28,322 nt of DNA from Patescibacteria group bacterium (GTDB lineage: Bacteria; Patescibacteriota; Microgenomatia; Levybacterales; UBA12049). How positions within the stretch are numbered: position 1 is the first letter of the stretch; every line of letters starts with the position of its first letter. The stretch spans positions 1 through 28,322 of the forward strand of contig JAMDEE010000016.1 in assembly GCA_023487605.1 (NCBI GenBank), given 5' to 3'. Below are positions 16,110 through 23,663 of the stretch, piece after piece. A program made the translations under genes and the position numbers. The notes below the pieces were generated by a model that worked only from the letters and a program-made list of their open reading frames with translations, was not told where the DNA came from and searched no databases.

Positions 16110-16850
16110 TTATGTTAGTTCTCCCAGCTTTACTTTTTCGGCAACCAAATTATTAGCCCTTAATAATTCATCGTGAGATGTTCCGGCATCTATCCACCAA
16201 TCAATGATCTTGCATTGCAAGCTACCGTCTTTAACGTATATATTGTTCAAATCCGTAACTTCTAACTCTTCTCTCGCCGAAGGAGTAAGGTTTTTTATAA
16301 ATTCAAAAACTTTATGGTCATACATGTATATTCCCGTCTGGGCAATATTTGATTTTGGATGTTCCGGCTTTTCTTCTATAGAAATGACTTTCCCTTCGCT
16401 GTCTACCTCAATAACTCCATATTGTTTTGATTCAGTTGGCATTTTGACACCAAAAACCATAGCGCCTTTATCTTTTTTTTCAAATTTTTCAACCGCATCT
16501 TTTAAGTTGTAGCCGAAAATATTATCTCCAAGCAAAACAAGTATTTTTTCATTTTTTGCAAACTCTTCGGCCAAAGCTATTGCATCCGAAATACCGCCTT
16601 TTGGATTTTTCTGAACAGCGTAATATAATTTAAGACCAAATTCTTCTCCGTCTTTAAGTAAATTTGCAAAATGTCCTGCATGATCCGGGGAACTTGTAAG
16701 CAATACTTCTTTTATACCTGCTCTTTCCATTGCCTCAAGCGGATAATAAATCATGGGTTTGTTATAAACTGGAAGTAAATGTTTATTTGTTACAGCCGTA
16801 AGCGGTCTAAGTCTAGTCGCTAATCCCCCCGCTAAAATTACTCCTTTCAT
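16110..16850 (-). CDS. rfbA: Glucose-1-phosphate thymidylyltransferase (short form)
   Basis: 246 aa, about 45 shorter than enterobacterial RmlA, as in short archaeal/CPR forms that lack the C-terminal allosteric extension. L-A-G-G-L-A-T-R-L-R-P-L-T (6-18) is the signature loop, K-H-L-L-P-V-Y-N-K-P-M-I (23-34) follows, with L-G-D-N-I-F for metal binding and E-E-K-P-E-H-P-K-S for sugar binding. It makes dTDP-glucose from dTTP and glucose-1-phosphate, the first step of the rml branch. Loss of the tail suggests weaker feedback control by dTDP-rhamnose (inference). Overlaps the 90-aa protein by ATGA. Confidence 0.95.
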   Translation of the reverse strand: MKGVILAGGLATRLRPLTAVTNKHLLPVYNKPMIYYPLEAMERAGIKEVLLTSSPDHAGHFANLLKDGEEFGLKLYYAVQKNPKGGISDAIALAEEFAKNEKILVLLGDNIFGYNLKDAVEKFEKKDKGAMVFGVKMPTESKQYGVIEVDSEGKVISIEEKPEHPKSNIAQTGIYMYDHKVFEFIKNLTPSAREELEVTDLNNIYVKDGSLQCKIIDWWIDAGTSHDELLRANNLVAEKVKLGELT

Positions 16851-17119
16851 AAACCATAACCTCCTTTGAGCAGAAAAAACATTATTGCCACTCCAAGGGT
16901 CGCAATAAGAGTATATTCTACCACAATCTTAGAAGATAATTCATGATTTATGAAATGGTGCAAAATACCCCATACAACATAAATTACGGCCAGAATTATA
17001 AAATATAACATCTCTAGTTGTTTGTTTGGCAAAACGGAAGAAATCAAAAATAAACCCAAAGCAAATATTATGATAAGGGAAATATAATAAATAACGTGTT
17101 CGTTAATTTTTTTAAACAT
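16847..17119 (-). CDS. Small three-pass membrane protein, unknown function
   Basis: 90 aa with three predicted membrane segments (about 10-29, 36-56, 66-85) and short loops. An H-H-F-I-N-H-E stretch follows the second segment. I do not recognise a family. It overlaps the CAP gene upstream by one nt and rmlA downstream by four nt, so it is translationally coupled to both. Confidence 0.75.
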   Translation of the reverse strand: MFKKINEHVIYYISLIIIFALGLFLISSVLPNKQLEMLYFIILAVIYVVWGILHHFINHELSSKIVVEYTLIATLGVAIMFFLLKGGYGL

Positions 17120-18018
17120 TAAATTATTGCTCCTCTAGCAATCAAGCCGATAAGGATTAAAAGCAAAGTTAAAAAGAATAAATGGTCCATGTTATGTCCG
17201 ACCAGGCGTACGACCTTCTTCCTTTCTATAACCACCATATCAAGAATCAACGTAAAAATAAACAACGCGACCACGATTGCGGCAATATTCGACGAGAATG
17301 AAGCGCTGTTCACAAGAGGCTTAGCAACGGCAACTGGTGTTTTGTTTGCATTCAAAACCTGTTGCTCGGACTGCGGTTTAGCCGGACTTTGCGTGGCTGT
17401 TGACTTAGTCTCTTTTTGAGCTTTAGCCGCTAATTCATTTCCGGGTGAGGCGGCAAGTGTTGTACTGCCGAACATCTCGACCACCAAAACCGTATCTTCT
17501 CCCGTTAACTTTCCTGTTTCAACGGCATATCCGACATTTGTATAATTTGGGGAGAGCATGTTCGCCCTGTGCTCGGGACTTGCCATCCAGGCATCTACAA
17601 CACTTTGCGCGGTTGTGAAACCTCTGGCTAGGTTCTCTCCCGCGTAAACATAATTATAGCCTGCGGCCTTAATAAAATCCCAAGGAGTTTTTCCGTCAGG
17701 GGAATCGTGAGCCCAATAATCCTCGGAAAACATATTATTGGCCTTATTTAATGCCGCTTCGGAAAGATTTTGATTCAATTGAAGCGGATGTAAACCGTTT
17801 TGCTGTCTAAATTGATTTGTCAATAAAAGAAGCTGCTGTGACGTTATATCGCTAAAAGTCCCTAAGACGGAAGGAAAACCGGTCCTTATAGCCGACATGG
17901 AAAAGCTTGAGAAAAAAAACACGGCGATAACCGCAATTATTGTTTTATGATGAAGAAGTTTAGCCCTGTAGTTGTTGGAAATATGCGGAAGAAAAAGACG
18001 GTGCAGAAAATCCTTCAT
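17119..18018 (-). CDS. CAP (SCP/PR1-like) domain surface protein with C-terminal membrane segments
   Basis: 299 aa. N-terminal membrane segment (about 26-45), CAP domain about 58-185, a Lys/Thr/Gln/Pro-rich linker (190-235) and two C-terminal membrane segments (about 243-264 and 278-297). The CAP cavity residues are present: His104 in Y-W-A-H-D, Glu128 in A-G-E-N-L-A-R-G, and His150 in H-R-A-N-M-L, followed by N-V-G-Y-A. Bacterial CAP proteins are extracytoplasmic, of mostly unknown function. Placement of the domain outside the cell between membrane anchors is predicted from hydropathy read by eye. Three nt separate it from tsaB. Confidence 0.88.
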   Translation of the reverse strand: MKDFLHRLFLPHISNNYRAKLLHHKTIIAVIAVFFFSSFSMSAIRTGFPSVLGTFSDITSQQLLLLTNQFRQQNGLHPLQLNQNLSEAALNKANNMFSEDYWAHDSPDGKTPWDFIKAAGYNYVYAGENLARGFTTAQSVVDAWMASPEHRANMLSPNYTNVGYAVETGKLTGEDTVLVVEMFGSTTLAASPGNELAAKAQKETKSTATQSPAKPQSEQQVLNANKTPVAVAKPLVNSASFSSNIAAIVVALFIFTLILDMVVIERKKVVRLVGHNMDHLFFLTLLLILIGLIARGAII

Positions 18019-18020
18019 AC

Positions 18021-18347
18021 TTAATTATTATATAACGGTTCCATCAATTCACCAAGTTTTTTACCGTTTATCGGTATTTTCAGCGCAAATCCGAGGGTAT
18101 TGGCAACTGCTATGCCAACTCTTAGCCCTGTAAAAGACCCGGGGCCTAAATTTACTTTAACCTCATTAATATCATTTATTCCCAAATTATGTTCGCTTAA
18201 TAGCCTGTCTATTAAAATAAGTAGGATTTGAGATTTTAAAATCGTAGCATCATTTTCAACCGAAAACGTTTTCTTATGTTCCAATCTTAAACCGACAATT
18301 ATTTTTTTATTATTACTGCTTGTATCTATAAATAAGACGTTTCCCAT
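18021..18347 (-). CDS. tsaB: Truncated TsaB (t6A synthesis), N-terminal domain only
   Basis: 108 aa against about 220-230 for typical TsaB. The N-terminal ASKHA-type half is intact: L-F-I-D-T-S-S near the start and the family hallmark G-P-G-S-F-T-G-L-R-V-G-I-A. The frame ends soon after, and the next gene starts three nt later, so there is no room for the missing half in another frame. TsaB is the non-catalytic partner that holds TsaD and TsaE in making the t6A modification of tRNA; the N-terminal domain is the one that contacts TsaD. It directly follows tsaE and tsaC. Confidence 0.85.
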   Translation of the reverse strand: MGNVLFIDTSSNNKKIIVGLRLEHKKTFSVENDATILKSQILLILIDRLLSEHNLGINDINEVKVNLGPGSFTGLRVGIAVANTLGFALKIPINGKKLGELMEPLYNN

Positions 18348-18348
18348 A

Positions 18349-18930
18349 TCATAAGTTTACTTCAATTGCACCCTGCCTTACAATTGTCCAGGGGAAAACT
18401 GAACAGTCAATAACGGTTGACGCTTTTTCTCCTTTGCATTCGCCTTTTACCACATAATCAACCACAGCTATAAGCTTTGGATCCAAATCTTCAAAACGGT
18501 AAGGAGTTTTTTCTCCGTGGAAATTAGCAGACGGCCCTAAAATTCCCGTACCTGTTTTAGAGATTATCTCTAAAATAATTTTATGGTTTGGAATCCTGAT
18601 CCCTAAATTTCTACCTCCCCCGCGGACCAACTTCGGGACTTTATCGGTCTTACACGGAAGAATAATTGTTAAAGCCCCGGGCCAATATTTTTTAATTAAT
18701 TTATCTTCGACCTCGGACGGAATATCTATAAGGTAATTTTTTATAGTCTCTATATTATTGAATAAAACCGGGACAGCTTGGTTCTCCGGCCTTTTACGTA
18801 TCGAGAAAAGTTTTCTGACCGCATTTTCGTCATCTATCCGGCAACCAATACCAAAAGCCGTATCCGTAGGAAAAATAACTATTCCTCCTTGATTCAAAAT
18901 TCTAATTGCTTCTTCGATTTGGTTATTCAT
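18349..18930 (-). CDS. tsaC: L-threonylcarbamoyladenylate synthase (Sua5/YwlC/TsaC)
   Basis: Start chosen at the ATG at 18930 (193 aa); a longer frame opens with TTG at 18975 inside tsaE and is less likely. F-P-T-D-T-A-F-G-I-G and K-R-P-E-N-Q-A-V-P-V-L bind the nucleotide, W-P-G-A-L-T-I-I-L-P, G-I-R-I-P, G-P-S-A-N and S-T-V-I-D complete the YrdC domain. It makes threonylcarbamoyl-AMP from threonine, bicarbonate and ATP, the first step of t6A tRNA modification. No C-terminal Sua5 domain. Its start overlaps the tsaE stop by eight nt (ATGAATAA). Confidence 0.94.
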   Translation of the reverse strand: MNNQIEEAIRILNQGGIVIFPTDTAFGIGCRIDDENAVRKLFSIRKRPENQAVPVLFNNIETIKNYLIDIPSEVEDKLIKKYWPGALTIILPCKTDKVPKLVRGGGRNLGIRIPNHKIILEIISKTGTGILGPSANFHGEKTPYRFEDLDPKLIAVVDYVVKGECKGEKASTVIDCSVFPWTIVRQGAIEVNL

Positions 18931-19381
18931 AAATTTTAACAGTAACCCTTCTTCTGTTTTCGTCCATGTACTCAAAATAAATGTCTATTCTCTTTTTTGG
19001 CAAAATATCGCCCATTTTTTCCGCCCATTCAATAACTTTTATTGAGTTTTCGTCCTTTATTACATCCCGCATCCCGATTCCCTCAAGGTCTTCTTTGCTA
19101 TCGGTCCTGTAAAGATCCATGTGATAAAGCAATTTTGGATTTTTTGTTGCAATTTTGGATTTTAGTTTATAGGTCCTTACAATAATAAAAGTAGGCGATA
19201 TAATTCTTCTTTTTATTCCCAAGCCCAAAGCTAAGCCTTGTGTAAAAGTAGTTTTTCCTCCTCCCAAATTACCGTAAAGTGCAATTACTTCCCCTCCTTT
19301 TAAGGTTTTTGCTAAGTCTAGAGCCATTTTTTGAGTTTCTTCGGCGCTTTCCGTAATATAAATTCTTTTATTATTATTCAT
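18923..19381 (-). CDS. tsaE: tRNA t6A ATPase TsaE
   Basis: Start chosen at the ATG at 19381 (152 aa); the frame can extend to a GTG at 19447 but that adds a hydrophobic stretch shared with no TsaE and overlaps the preceding gene. Walker A G-N-L-G-G-G-K-T-T-F-T-Q-G (37-49), S-P-T-F (62-65), H-M-D-L-Y-R (87-92) and I-E-W-A-E-K (117-122) are the TsaE signature. It is the ATPase that turns over the TsaBD complex in t6A synthesis. tsaD is not in the window. Confidence 0.94.
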   Translation of the reverse strand: MNNNKRIYITESAEETQKMALDLAKTLKGGEVIALYGNLGGGKTTFTQGLALGLGIKRRIISPTFIIVRTYKLKSKIATKNPKLLYHMDLYRTDSKEDLEGIGMRDVIKDENSIKVIEWAEKMGDILPKKRIDIYFEYMDENRRRVTVKIYE

Positions 19382-20198
19382 TTTGCTTCTTATTTTTAAT
19401 ATAAGTCCAAAAAAATAATATAACACAAGCCGAAATAAAAACAACACCTAATGCAATCAAAATTATGGCAATTTTATTATCTCTGGCCGACAAAACTATT
19501 TCTTTTTTTCCGGGAATTATGGTTTCTAAAGGCGTAATTAAAGCACCAAGAGTTGCGCTTTCCGAAGCTTTTCCTAAAACTTCTTCAAATATCGGCTCAT
19601 CCGTAGCATTTTCTTCCAAAATTTCGGCCGATAAAAAATTTGGGGAGGATGTTGGAGAAACAGTGGGTTTCGGTATTGCAGTCGGACTATTTTGGGAAAC
19701 CGGCGCAGGAGTAGGCGTTGGCTCAGGAGTAGGCATTAAAAAATTAATCAGGATGTCTGCAGGTGTTTGCAAATCGGAAGCCTGATTCCCTGACGAAGTA
19801 TAACGTCTTAATTTTAGTTTATACATTCCCACTCCCGAATATTCATTTACTTCCGGCTCTCCGAGTCTTGCGGTAATTGTTGCCAAAACTAATTTTGAGG
19901 AGTCTATATTTACCGGTAAATATAACTTGCCTTCGCTCCCGCTATACCAGTCAGAGCCATTGAAAGTCTCCCCAAAATAATTTGATGTACCATCTTTATA
20001 TAAATCTACCCTTAAATAATTTTGTCCAAGGGAAGCGCCTGAAATTGAAGCAGTAACGGTAAAGGCTTCGCCTTTTATTTCGTTCGGAAGATTAATGACA
20101 GAAACCGAAACCGCGGAAACTTTAGACACGAAGATTAAGCCTAGGATTAATAAGACAATAGAAAACAAAATGAGCAATTTTTTGTTCCTATAAAACAT
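19374..20198 (-). CDS. Surface-anchored protein with P/T-rich stalk, unknown function
   Basis: 274 aa. Signal-like membrane segment (about 8-28), a predicted all-beta, Ig-like region (30-150) with repeated V-x-V and L-x-V-D-L-Y-K-D-G strands, a stalk rich in Pro/Thr/Ser (155-185), an acidic stretch (190-210) and a second membrane segment (243-266) followed by basic residues, so it should be tethered with the bulk outside. No named domain recognised. It ends by overlapping tsaE (ATGAATAA) and lies 10 bp after the C39-like peptidase gene. Confidence 0.8.
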   Translation of the reverse strand: MFYRNKKLLILFSIVLLILGLIFVSKVSAVSVSVINLPNEIKGEAFTVTASISGASLGQNYLRVDLYKDGTSNYFGETFNGSDWYSGSEGKLYLPVNIDSSKLVLATITARLGEPEVNEYSGVGMYKLKLRRYTSSGNQASDLQTPADILINFLMPTPEPTPTPAPVSQNSPTAIPKPTVSPTSSPNFLSAEILEENATDEPIFEEVLGKASESATLGALITPLETIIPGKKEIVLSARDNKIAIILIALGVVFISACVILFFWTYIKNKKQNE

Positions 20199-20208
20199 AT
20201 ACTGGTCT

Positions 20209-21504
20209 CTACATAGAAACCGTATCTATTTCAAATATACTTGAAGTCGAATAATGGTCTGTAAAAGATATATCGTGGCCTCCTGCTATAAAAGGATCAT
20301 CCATTGTATAATTCCCACCCGAACCGCTCTTAATAACTACGAAATGCGTCCCGCCGTAAGCATATATTCCAACAATAACCGGTCCTCCCTGTAGTGCCGA
20401 ATCAAGCGCGGACTGTTGATTACGAGAAATAGTGACTCCTTTTACGGTAATCGTGTATCTCAGCATTGCCGTATCTACTGCAAAATTACTCCCTCCGCTT
20501 TGAGCAATATCCGAAGGCAAGATATCGGTATGCCCCATATGACTTGCCATCATGGCAATTGAAGTTATTAAGCAACCGTATCCGGCCATTGTATATCCCG
20601 CCTGTCCGTTTATGAGCATATTACCCCACTGGCTGTCCCTCTGATTATAATAACATCCCCATCCGTCGCATGTTGTCTGATTACCAAGAATAGATGCCCC
20701 GCCCTGACTGGTAACGAATCTTGAAAAGCCAGCTAACTGGGCCTGTGCTTGGGCCAAAAGACTTTGGTATGTAGATTCACTTCCTTGCGTTTGTGTTAGC
20801 AGGTCCTGCTTTGCCGCTTTTTCCTGATTTAACTGGTCACTATATGCCTGAAGCTGGGCTTCCAAAGTTACTACTTTTTTCTTCTCTTCCTCAAGAATAT
20901 TTTTCTGGTTGGAATAATCAACTTTAGCTTGTTCGGTATTATAAATTAACTCTTTATCATGAGCCTGCGCTATTTTTAAATAATTTAATCTTGTAAAAAA
21001 GTCCGCAGCGTTTCCCGATGTTAAAAGAATTTGCAAGGGCTGGATTGTACCCACCTCGTAGGTCGCAACTATCCTGTTTGCCAAAACATTTACCAAACCG
21101 GTTAAAGATGTTTCAAGACTGGAAATTTTTTTGGAAGCGGTGTCTATATCCAGAGTCAAACTCGTAATCTGCTCCTGCGTTGCTTCTATTCTTGCTTCTG
21201 TCAGGTTTATCTGGCTGTTCATAACTTCAATTTGCGAAGAAAGGGTTTTTTCCTGCCCTTGCAATCCGCTTATCTTATCCTGCAAGTATCCCGGGCAGTC
21301 AGCCACGCTGATATTATTATTGGCACAATCCGGAACACTGCTTGTTGCAGAAGAGGGGTTTGGGGACGAACTCGGGCTGGAAGTAGGAGAAGCACTTTGG
21401 GAATACGCAAAATTCTTAATAAAAAATAAGCAAAAGGCAAACGTTAATAGAAAAACGCTAAGTACTACTGCATCTTTTATTATTGATTTCATATTCCATA
21501 ACAT
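20209..21504 (-). CDS. Secreted coiled-coil protein with C39-like peptidase domain; probable FtsEX-controlled wall hydrolase
   Basis: 431 aa. Signal/anchor segment (about 11-29), Ser/Pro linker (36-58), two long coiled coils (about 72-135 and 175-258) separated by the hinge A-T-Y-E-V-G...L-Q-I-L-L-T-S-G-N-A-A-D-F-F-x-R, which matches the pattern of PcsB/CwlO/EnvC-type hydrolases and activators. Residues 284-431 look like a C39-like (peptidase_C39_2) fold: Y-N-Q-R-D-S-Q-W (286-293), Cys311 in A-G-Y-G-C-L-I-T-S, His387 in G-G-T-H-F-V-V-I, and D-D-P-F (402-405). It lies directly after ftsX. FtsEX activates coiled-coil hydrolases in other bacteria; that this one is the partner is inferred. ATG at codon 5 is an alternative start. 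Confidence 0.85.
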   Translation of the reverse strand: MLWNMKSIIKDAVVLSVFLLTFAFCLFFIKNFAYSQSASPTSSPSSSPNPSSATSSVPDCANNNISVADCPGYLQDKISGLQGQEKTLSSQIEVMNSQINLTEARIEATQEQITSLTLDIDTASKKISSLETSLTGLVNVLANRIVATYEVGTIQPLQILLTSGNAADFFTRLNYLKIAQAHDKELIYNTEQAKVDYSNQKNILEEEKKKVVTLEAQLQAYSDQLNQEKAAKQDLLTQTQGSESTYQSLLAQAQAQLAGFSRFVTSQGGASILGNQTTCDGWGCYYNQRDSQWGNMLINGQAGYTMAGYGCLITSIAMMASHMGHTDILPSDIAQSGGSNFAVDTAMLRYTITVKGVTISRNQQSALDSALQGGPVIVGIYAYGGTHFVVIKSGSGGNYTMDDPFIAGGHDISFTDHYSTSSIFEIDTVSM

Positions 21505-21521
21505 CCCAATTTAAATAAAGA

Positions 21522-22388
21522 CTATTTTAAATATCTTAAAACTGCCAGGAAGCTTGAAAAAGCACCCAGTAATATTGCCAATACAACTTCCGCTCCCAAA
21601 AGTTCCAAAAGGCTGACGTATGAAACAGGAAGAACGGGTATTCCTTTTAGAAAAGATGCTAAAAATGGAGTTGTATACCACAACACTCCGGCCGCGATAA
21701 GCCATCCAAACAAAGCCCCGACAACACCATAAAAAATTCCCTCAAAAATGAAAGGCCAGCGTATATACCAGTTTGTCGCGCCTATTAATCTCATTATTTC
21801 TATATCTTCTCTTTTTTGGGAAATTTTTATACCTATAATAGTCACCATAATAAAAACCGAGACCAACGATAAAACAACAATTAAACCAATACCTATTTTC
21901 CTTAAGGCGCTGGTCCACGCAGTAAGGGCCGAAACTACATCTTTTTGGAAGACTACTTCCTGGACTATCGGAGATTTGTTTAGTAGATCGGAAATACTTG
22001 ATAGATCTTCTATCTGAACTGTAGATATTTCAAGTGATGCGGGCAATATGTCTGCCGTTACCAGATCCAGCAATAATGGGTCGTTTTTATTCTGCTCTCT
22101 ATAAATTTGCAGCGCTTCCTCTTTGGAAACAAATTTAATTGACGCAATCTTACCTGTTGATTGCAAATTATTTTCAAGCGCATTAATATCGCTTTGCTTG
22201 GCGCTATCCTTAAAAAAAGCCGTTACCTGGGGTTTGGATTCAAAATAATTTACTATCTTTGACGACCCAACTATTAAGAACGTAAAAAATGAAACGGTTA
22301 AAAAGGTCAGCATCATTATGAGTATTGCCGCGAATGCCTGATAAGGCGACCTTCTAATATTCCTCCATGCTGTTTTAATATGTTTCAT
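21522..22388 (-). CDS. ftsX: Cell division protein FtsX
   Basis: 288 aa. Four membrane segments (about 19-41, 166-188, 214-236, 262-284), with a large extracytoplasmic domain between the first two (45-160) containing F-F-K-D-S-A, F-V-S-K-E-E-A-L and L-P-A-S-L-E, typical of FtsX. The cytoplasmic coupling helix has R-E-D-I-E-I-M-R-L-I-G-A-T. It works with FtsE to gate wall hydrolases at the division site. 12 bp after ftsE and 17 bp before the C39-like coiled-coil gene. Confidence 0.96.
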   Translation of the reverse strand: MKHIKTAWRNIRRSPYQAFAAILIMMLTFLTVSFFTFLIVGSSKIVNYFESKPQVTAFFKDSAKQSDINALENNLQSTGKIASIKFVSKEEALQIYREQNKNDPLLLDLVTADILPASLEISTVQIEDLSSISDLLNKSPIVQEVVFQKDVVSALTAWTSALRKIGIGLIVVLSLVSVFIMVTIIGIKISQKREDIEIMRLIGATNWYIRWPFIFEGIFYGVVGALFGWLIAAGVLWYTTPFLASFLKGIPVLPVSYVSLLELLGAEVVLAILLGAFSSFLAVLRYLK

Positions 22389-22400
22389 AATTGTTTTTTG

Positions 22401-23117
22401 TTATTCCGGTAAATTTTTAGATTCTTCTTTCTTTTCCTTTGTTTTGTGCCCTTCATGCTTTCCGTCATGGACAACACGCCCTTTTTCAAGCTCAATTACT
22501 CTTTTTGAAAGGCTTTTAACTATATCCGTATTATGCGTAGCCATAATTATTGTCGTACCTTTTTCGTTTATATCCGACAAAAGTTTTATTATTTCCCACG
22601 AGGTTGCCGGGTCAAGATTTCCGGTAGGCTCGTCTGCCAAAAGGATATCCGGAGACAAAACCAAAGCTCTTGCAATTGCCACCCTTTGCAGTTCTCCTCC
22701 GGAAAGTTGTATTGGAAATTTATCCTTATGGGAAATTAATCCTACTTGACTTAATATCTCTTCTGTTTTTCTTCTTGCTTCCGCTTGATTTATTCCCGCC
22801 ACCTCTAAAGGCAAACTTATATTCTCCGTGATGGTTCTGTCAAAAAGTAATTTTAAATCCTGAAAAACAACCCCGACTTTCTTTCTTAAATGAGGAATCT
22901 TGTGTTTAGGAAGTTTAACTACATCCCAGTCGTTGACGATAATAGATCCTTCCGTAGGCAACACTTCCCTTATTAGGAGTTTAAAAATAGTAGTTTTACC
23001 GCTTCCCGTAGGTCCCACCAAAAAAACAAATTCTCCTTTATCTACAGAGAAGGTAACATCGGAAAGGCCAAAAACTCCTGTTCCGAATTTCTTTGAAACT
23101 TTATCCAATCTTATCAT
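22401..23117 (-). CDS. ftsE: Cell division ATP-binding protein FtsE
   Basis: 238 aa. Walker A G-P-T-G-S-G-K-T (35-42), Q-loop F-Q-D (85-87), signature L-S-G-G-E (138-142), Walker B I-L-L-A-D-E-P (158-164) and switch His195 in A-T-H-N. Close to FtsE rather than other small ABC ATPases, as the ftsX neighbour confirms. A charged tail of about 25 residues rich in Lys, His and Glu (215-238) extends past the usual end. Overlaps the 158-aa gene upstream by one nt. Confidence 0.96.
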   Translation of the reverse strand: MIRLDKVSKKFGTGVFGLSDVTFSVDKGEFVFLVGPTGSGKTTIFKLLIREVLPTEGSIIVNDWDVVKLPKHKIPHLRKKVGVVFQDLKLLFDRTITENISLPLEVAGINQAEARRKTEEILSQVGLISHKDKFPIQLSGGELQRVAIARALVLSPDILLADEPTGNLDPATSWEIIKLLSDINEKGTTIIMATHNTDIVKSLSKRVIELEKGRVVHDGKHEGHKTKEKKEESKNLPE

Positions 23118-23593
23118 TACTCGACCTCAACTCTTCCGACATCCATAAGCCAGCCTGCATGCTGAGCTTTTTGCGTCTGTCCCCAAACTTTAATTTTTTG
23201 TCCGGTAAATTTAGACAAATCAACTATTGAGGATGTAAGATAAACGTACTGGCTGGGGCCTCCGCTTCTTACCAAATGATATGCTCCTTCTCCGTCGATA
23301 CCGCCCTGCTGTAAAACGCCTTCGGCAGTATCCTTAAATGTAGTTGTATCATTTGAGCCTATTACTGTTCCCTTTGGAACCGAATTGGAGTTTAAGATAT
23401 TTCCTGCGCTTACAGCTCTGCCGCCGCCGGCACCGGTTCCTCGGGTTGAAAGAAAGTATCCGCTACCAATACCCAACAAAACAATAATTGCAAAAGCGCC
23501 GATAATTTTAGGCGTAAGGAAAGAACCTCTTCTTGAAGTATTAAAATCGTGGACCAATGATGTACCTTCGCTATTCCCTTTATTCTCTTCCAT
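23117..23593 (-). CDS. One-pass membrane protein with probable OB-like extracytoplasmic domain
   Basis: 158 aa. Polar N-terminus (1-27), one membrane segment (28-48), a glycine-rich linker, then about residues 86-158 with the strand pattern A-Y-H-L-V-R, Y-V-Y-L-T-S-S, L-S-K-F-T-G-Q-K-I-K-V-W-G-Q-T and L-M-D-V-G-R-V-E-V, which looks like a small OB-type barrel; the fold is inferred. First gene of the 19-gene run, with a strong Shine-Dalgarno GAGGAGGTGA at 23603-23612. Directly coupled to ftsE, so a role near FtsEX is plausible. Confidence 0.78.
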   Translation of the reverse strand: MEENKGNSEGTSLVHDFNTSRRGSFLTPKIIGAFAIIVLLGIGSGYFLSTRGTGAGGGRAVSAGNILNSNSVPKGTVIGSNDTTTFKDTAEGVLQQGGIDGEGAYHLVRSGGPSQYVYLTSSIVDLSKFTGQKIKVWGQTQKAQHAGWLMDVGRVEVE

Positions 23594-23663
23594 CAGTTAA
23601 ATTCACCTCCTCTCTTAAGTTAACCATATTTTGAGTTTTTTGGCAACCCTAAACATAAGATTT
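23594..23663 (-). promoter_or_regulatory. Intergenic region with possible promoter and strong ribosome binding site for the long operon
   Basis: Seventy bp between prfB and the 158-aa gene. The ribosome binding site (23603-23612) is the strongest in the window. A TATGGT box (23628-23623) or TTAACT (23623-23618, 17 bp after TTGCCA at 23646-23641) may be a -10, but neither is a good match and no terminator for prfB is visible, so readthrough from prfB is also possible. Confidence 0.35.

Noticed and set aside
18931..18975. Longer TsaC start at a TTG
   Set aside because: The added residues lie inside tsaE and are absent from the family; the ATG at 18930 shares the eight-nt overlap seen at the tsaE start.
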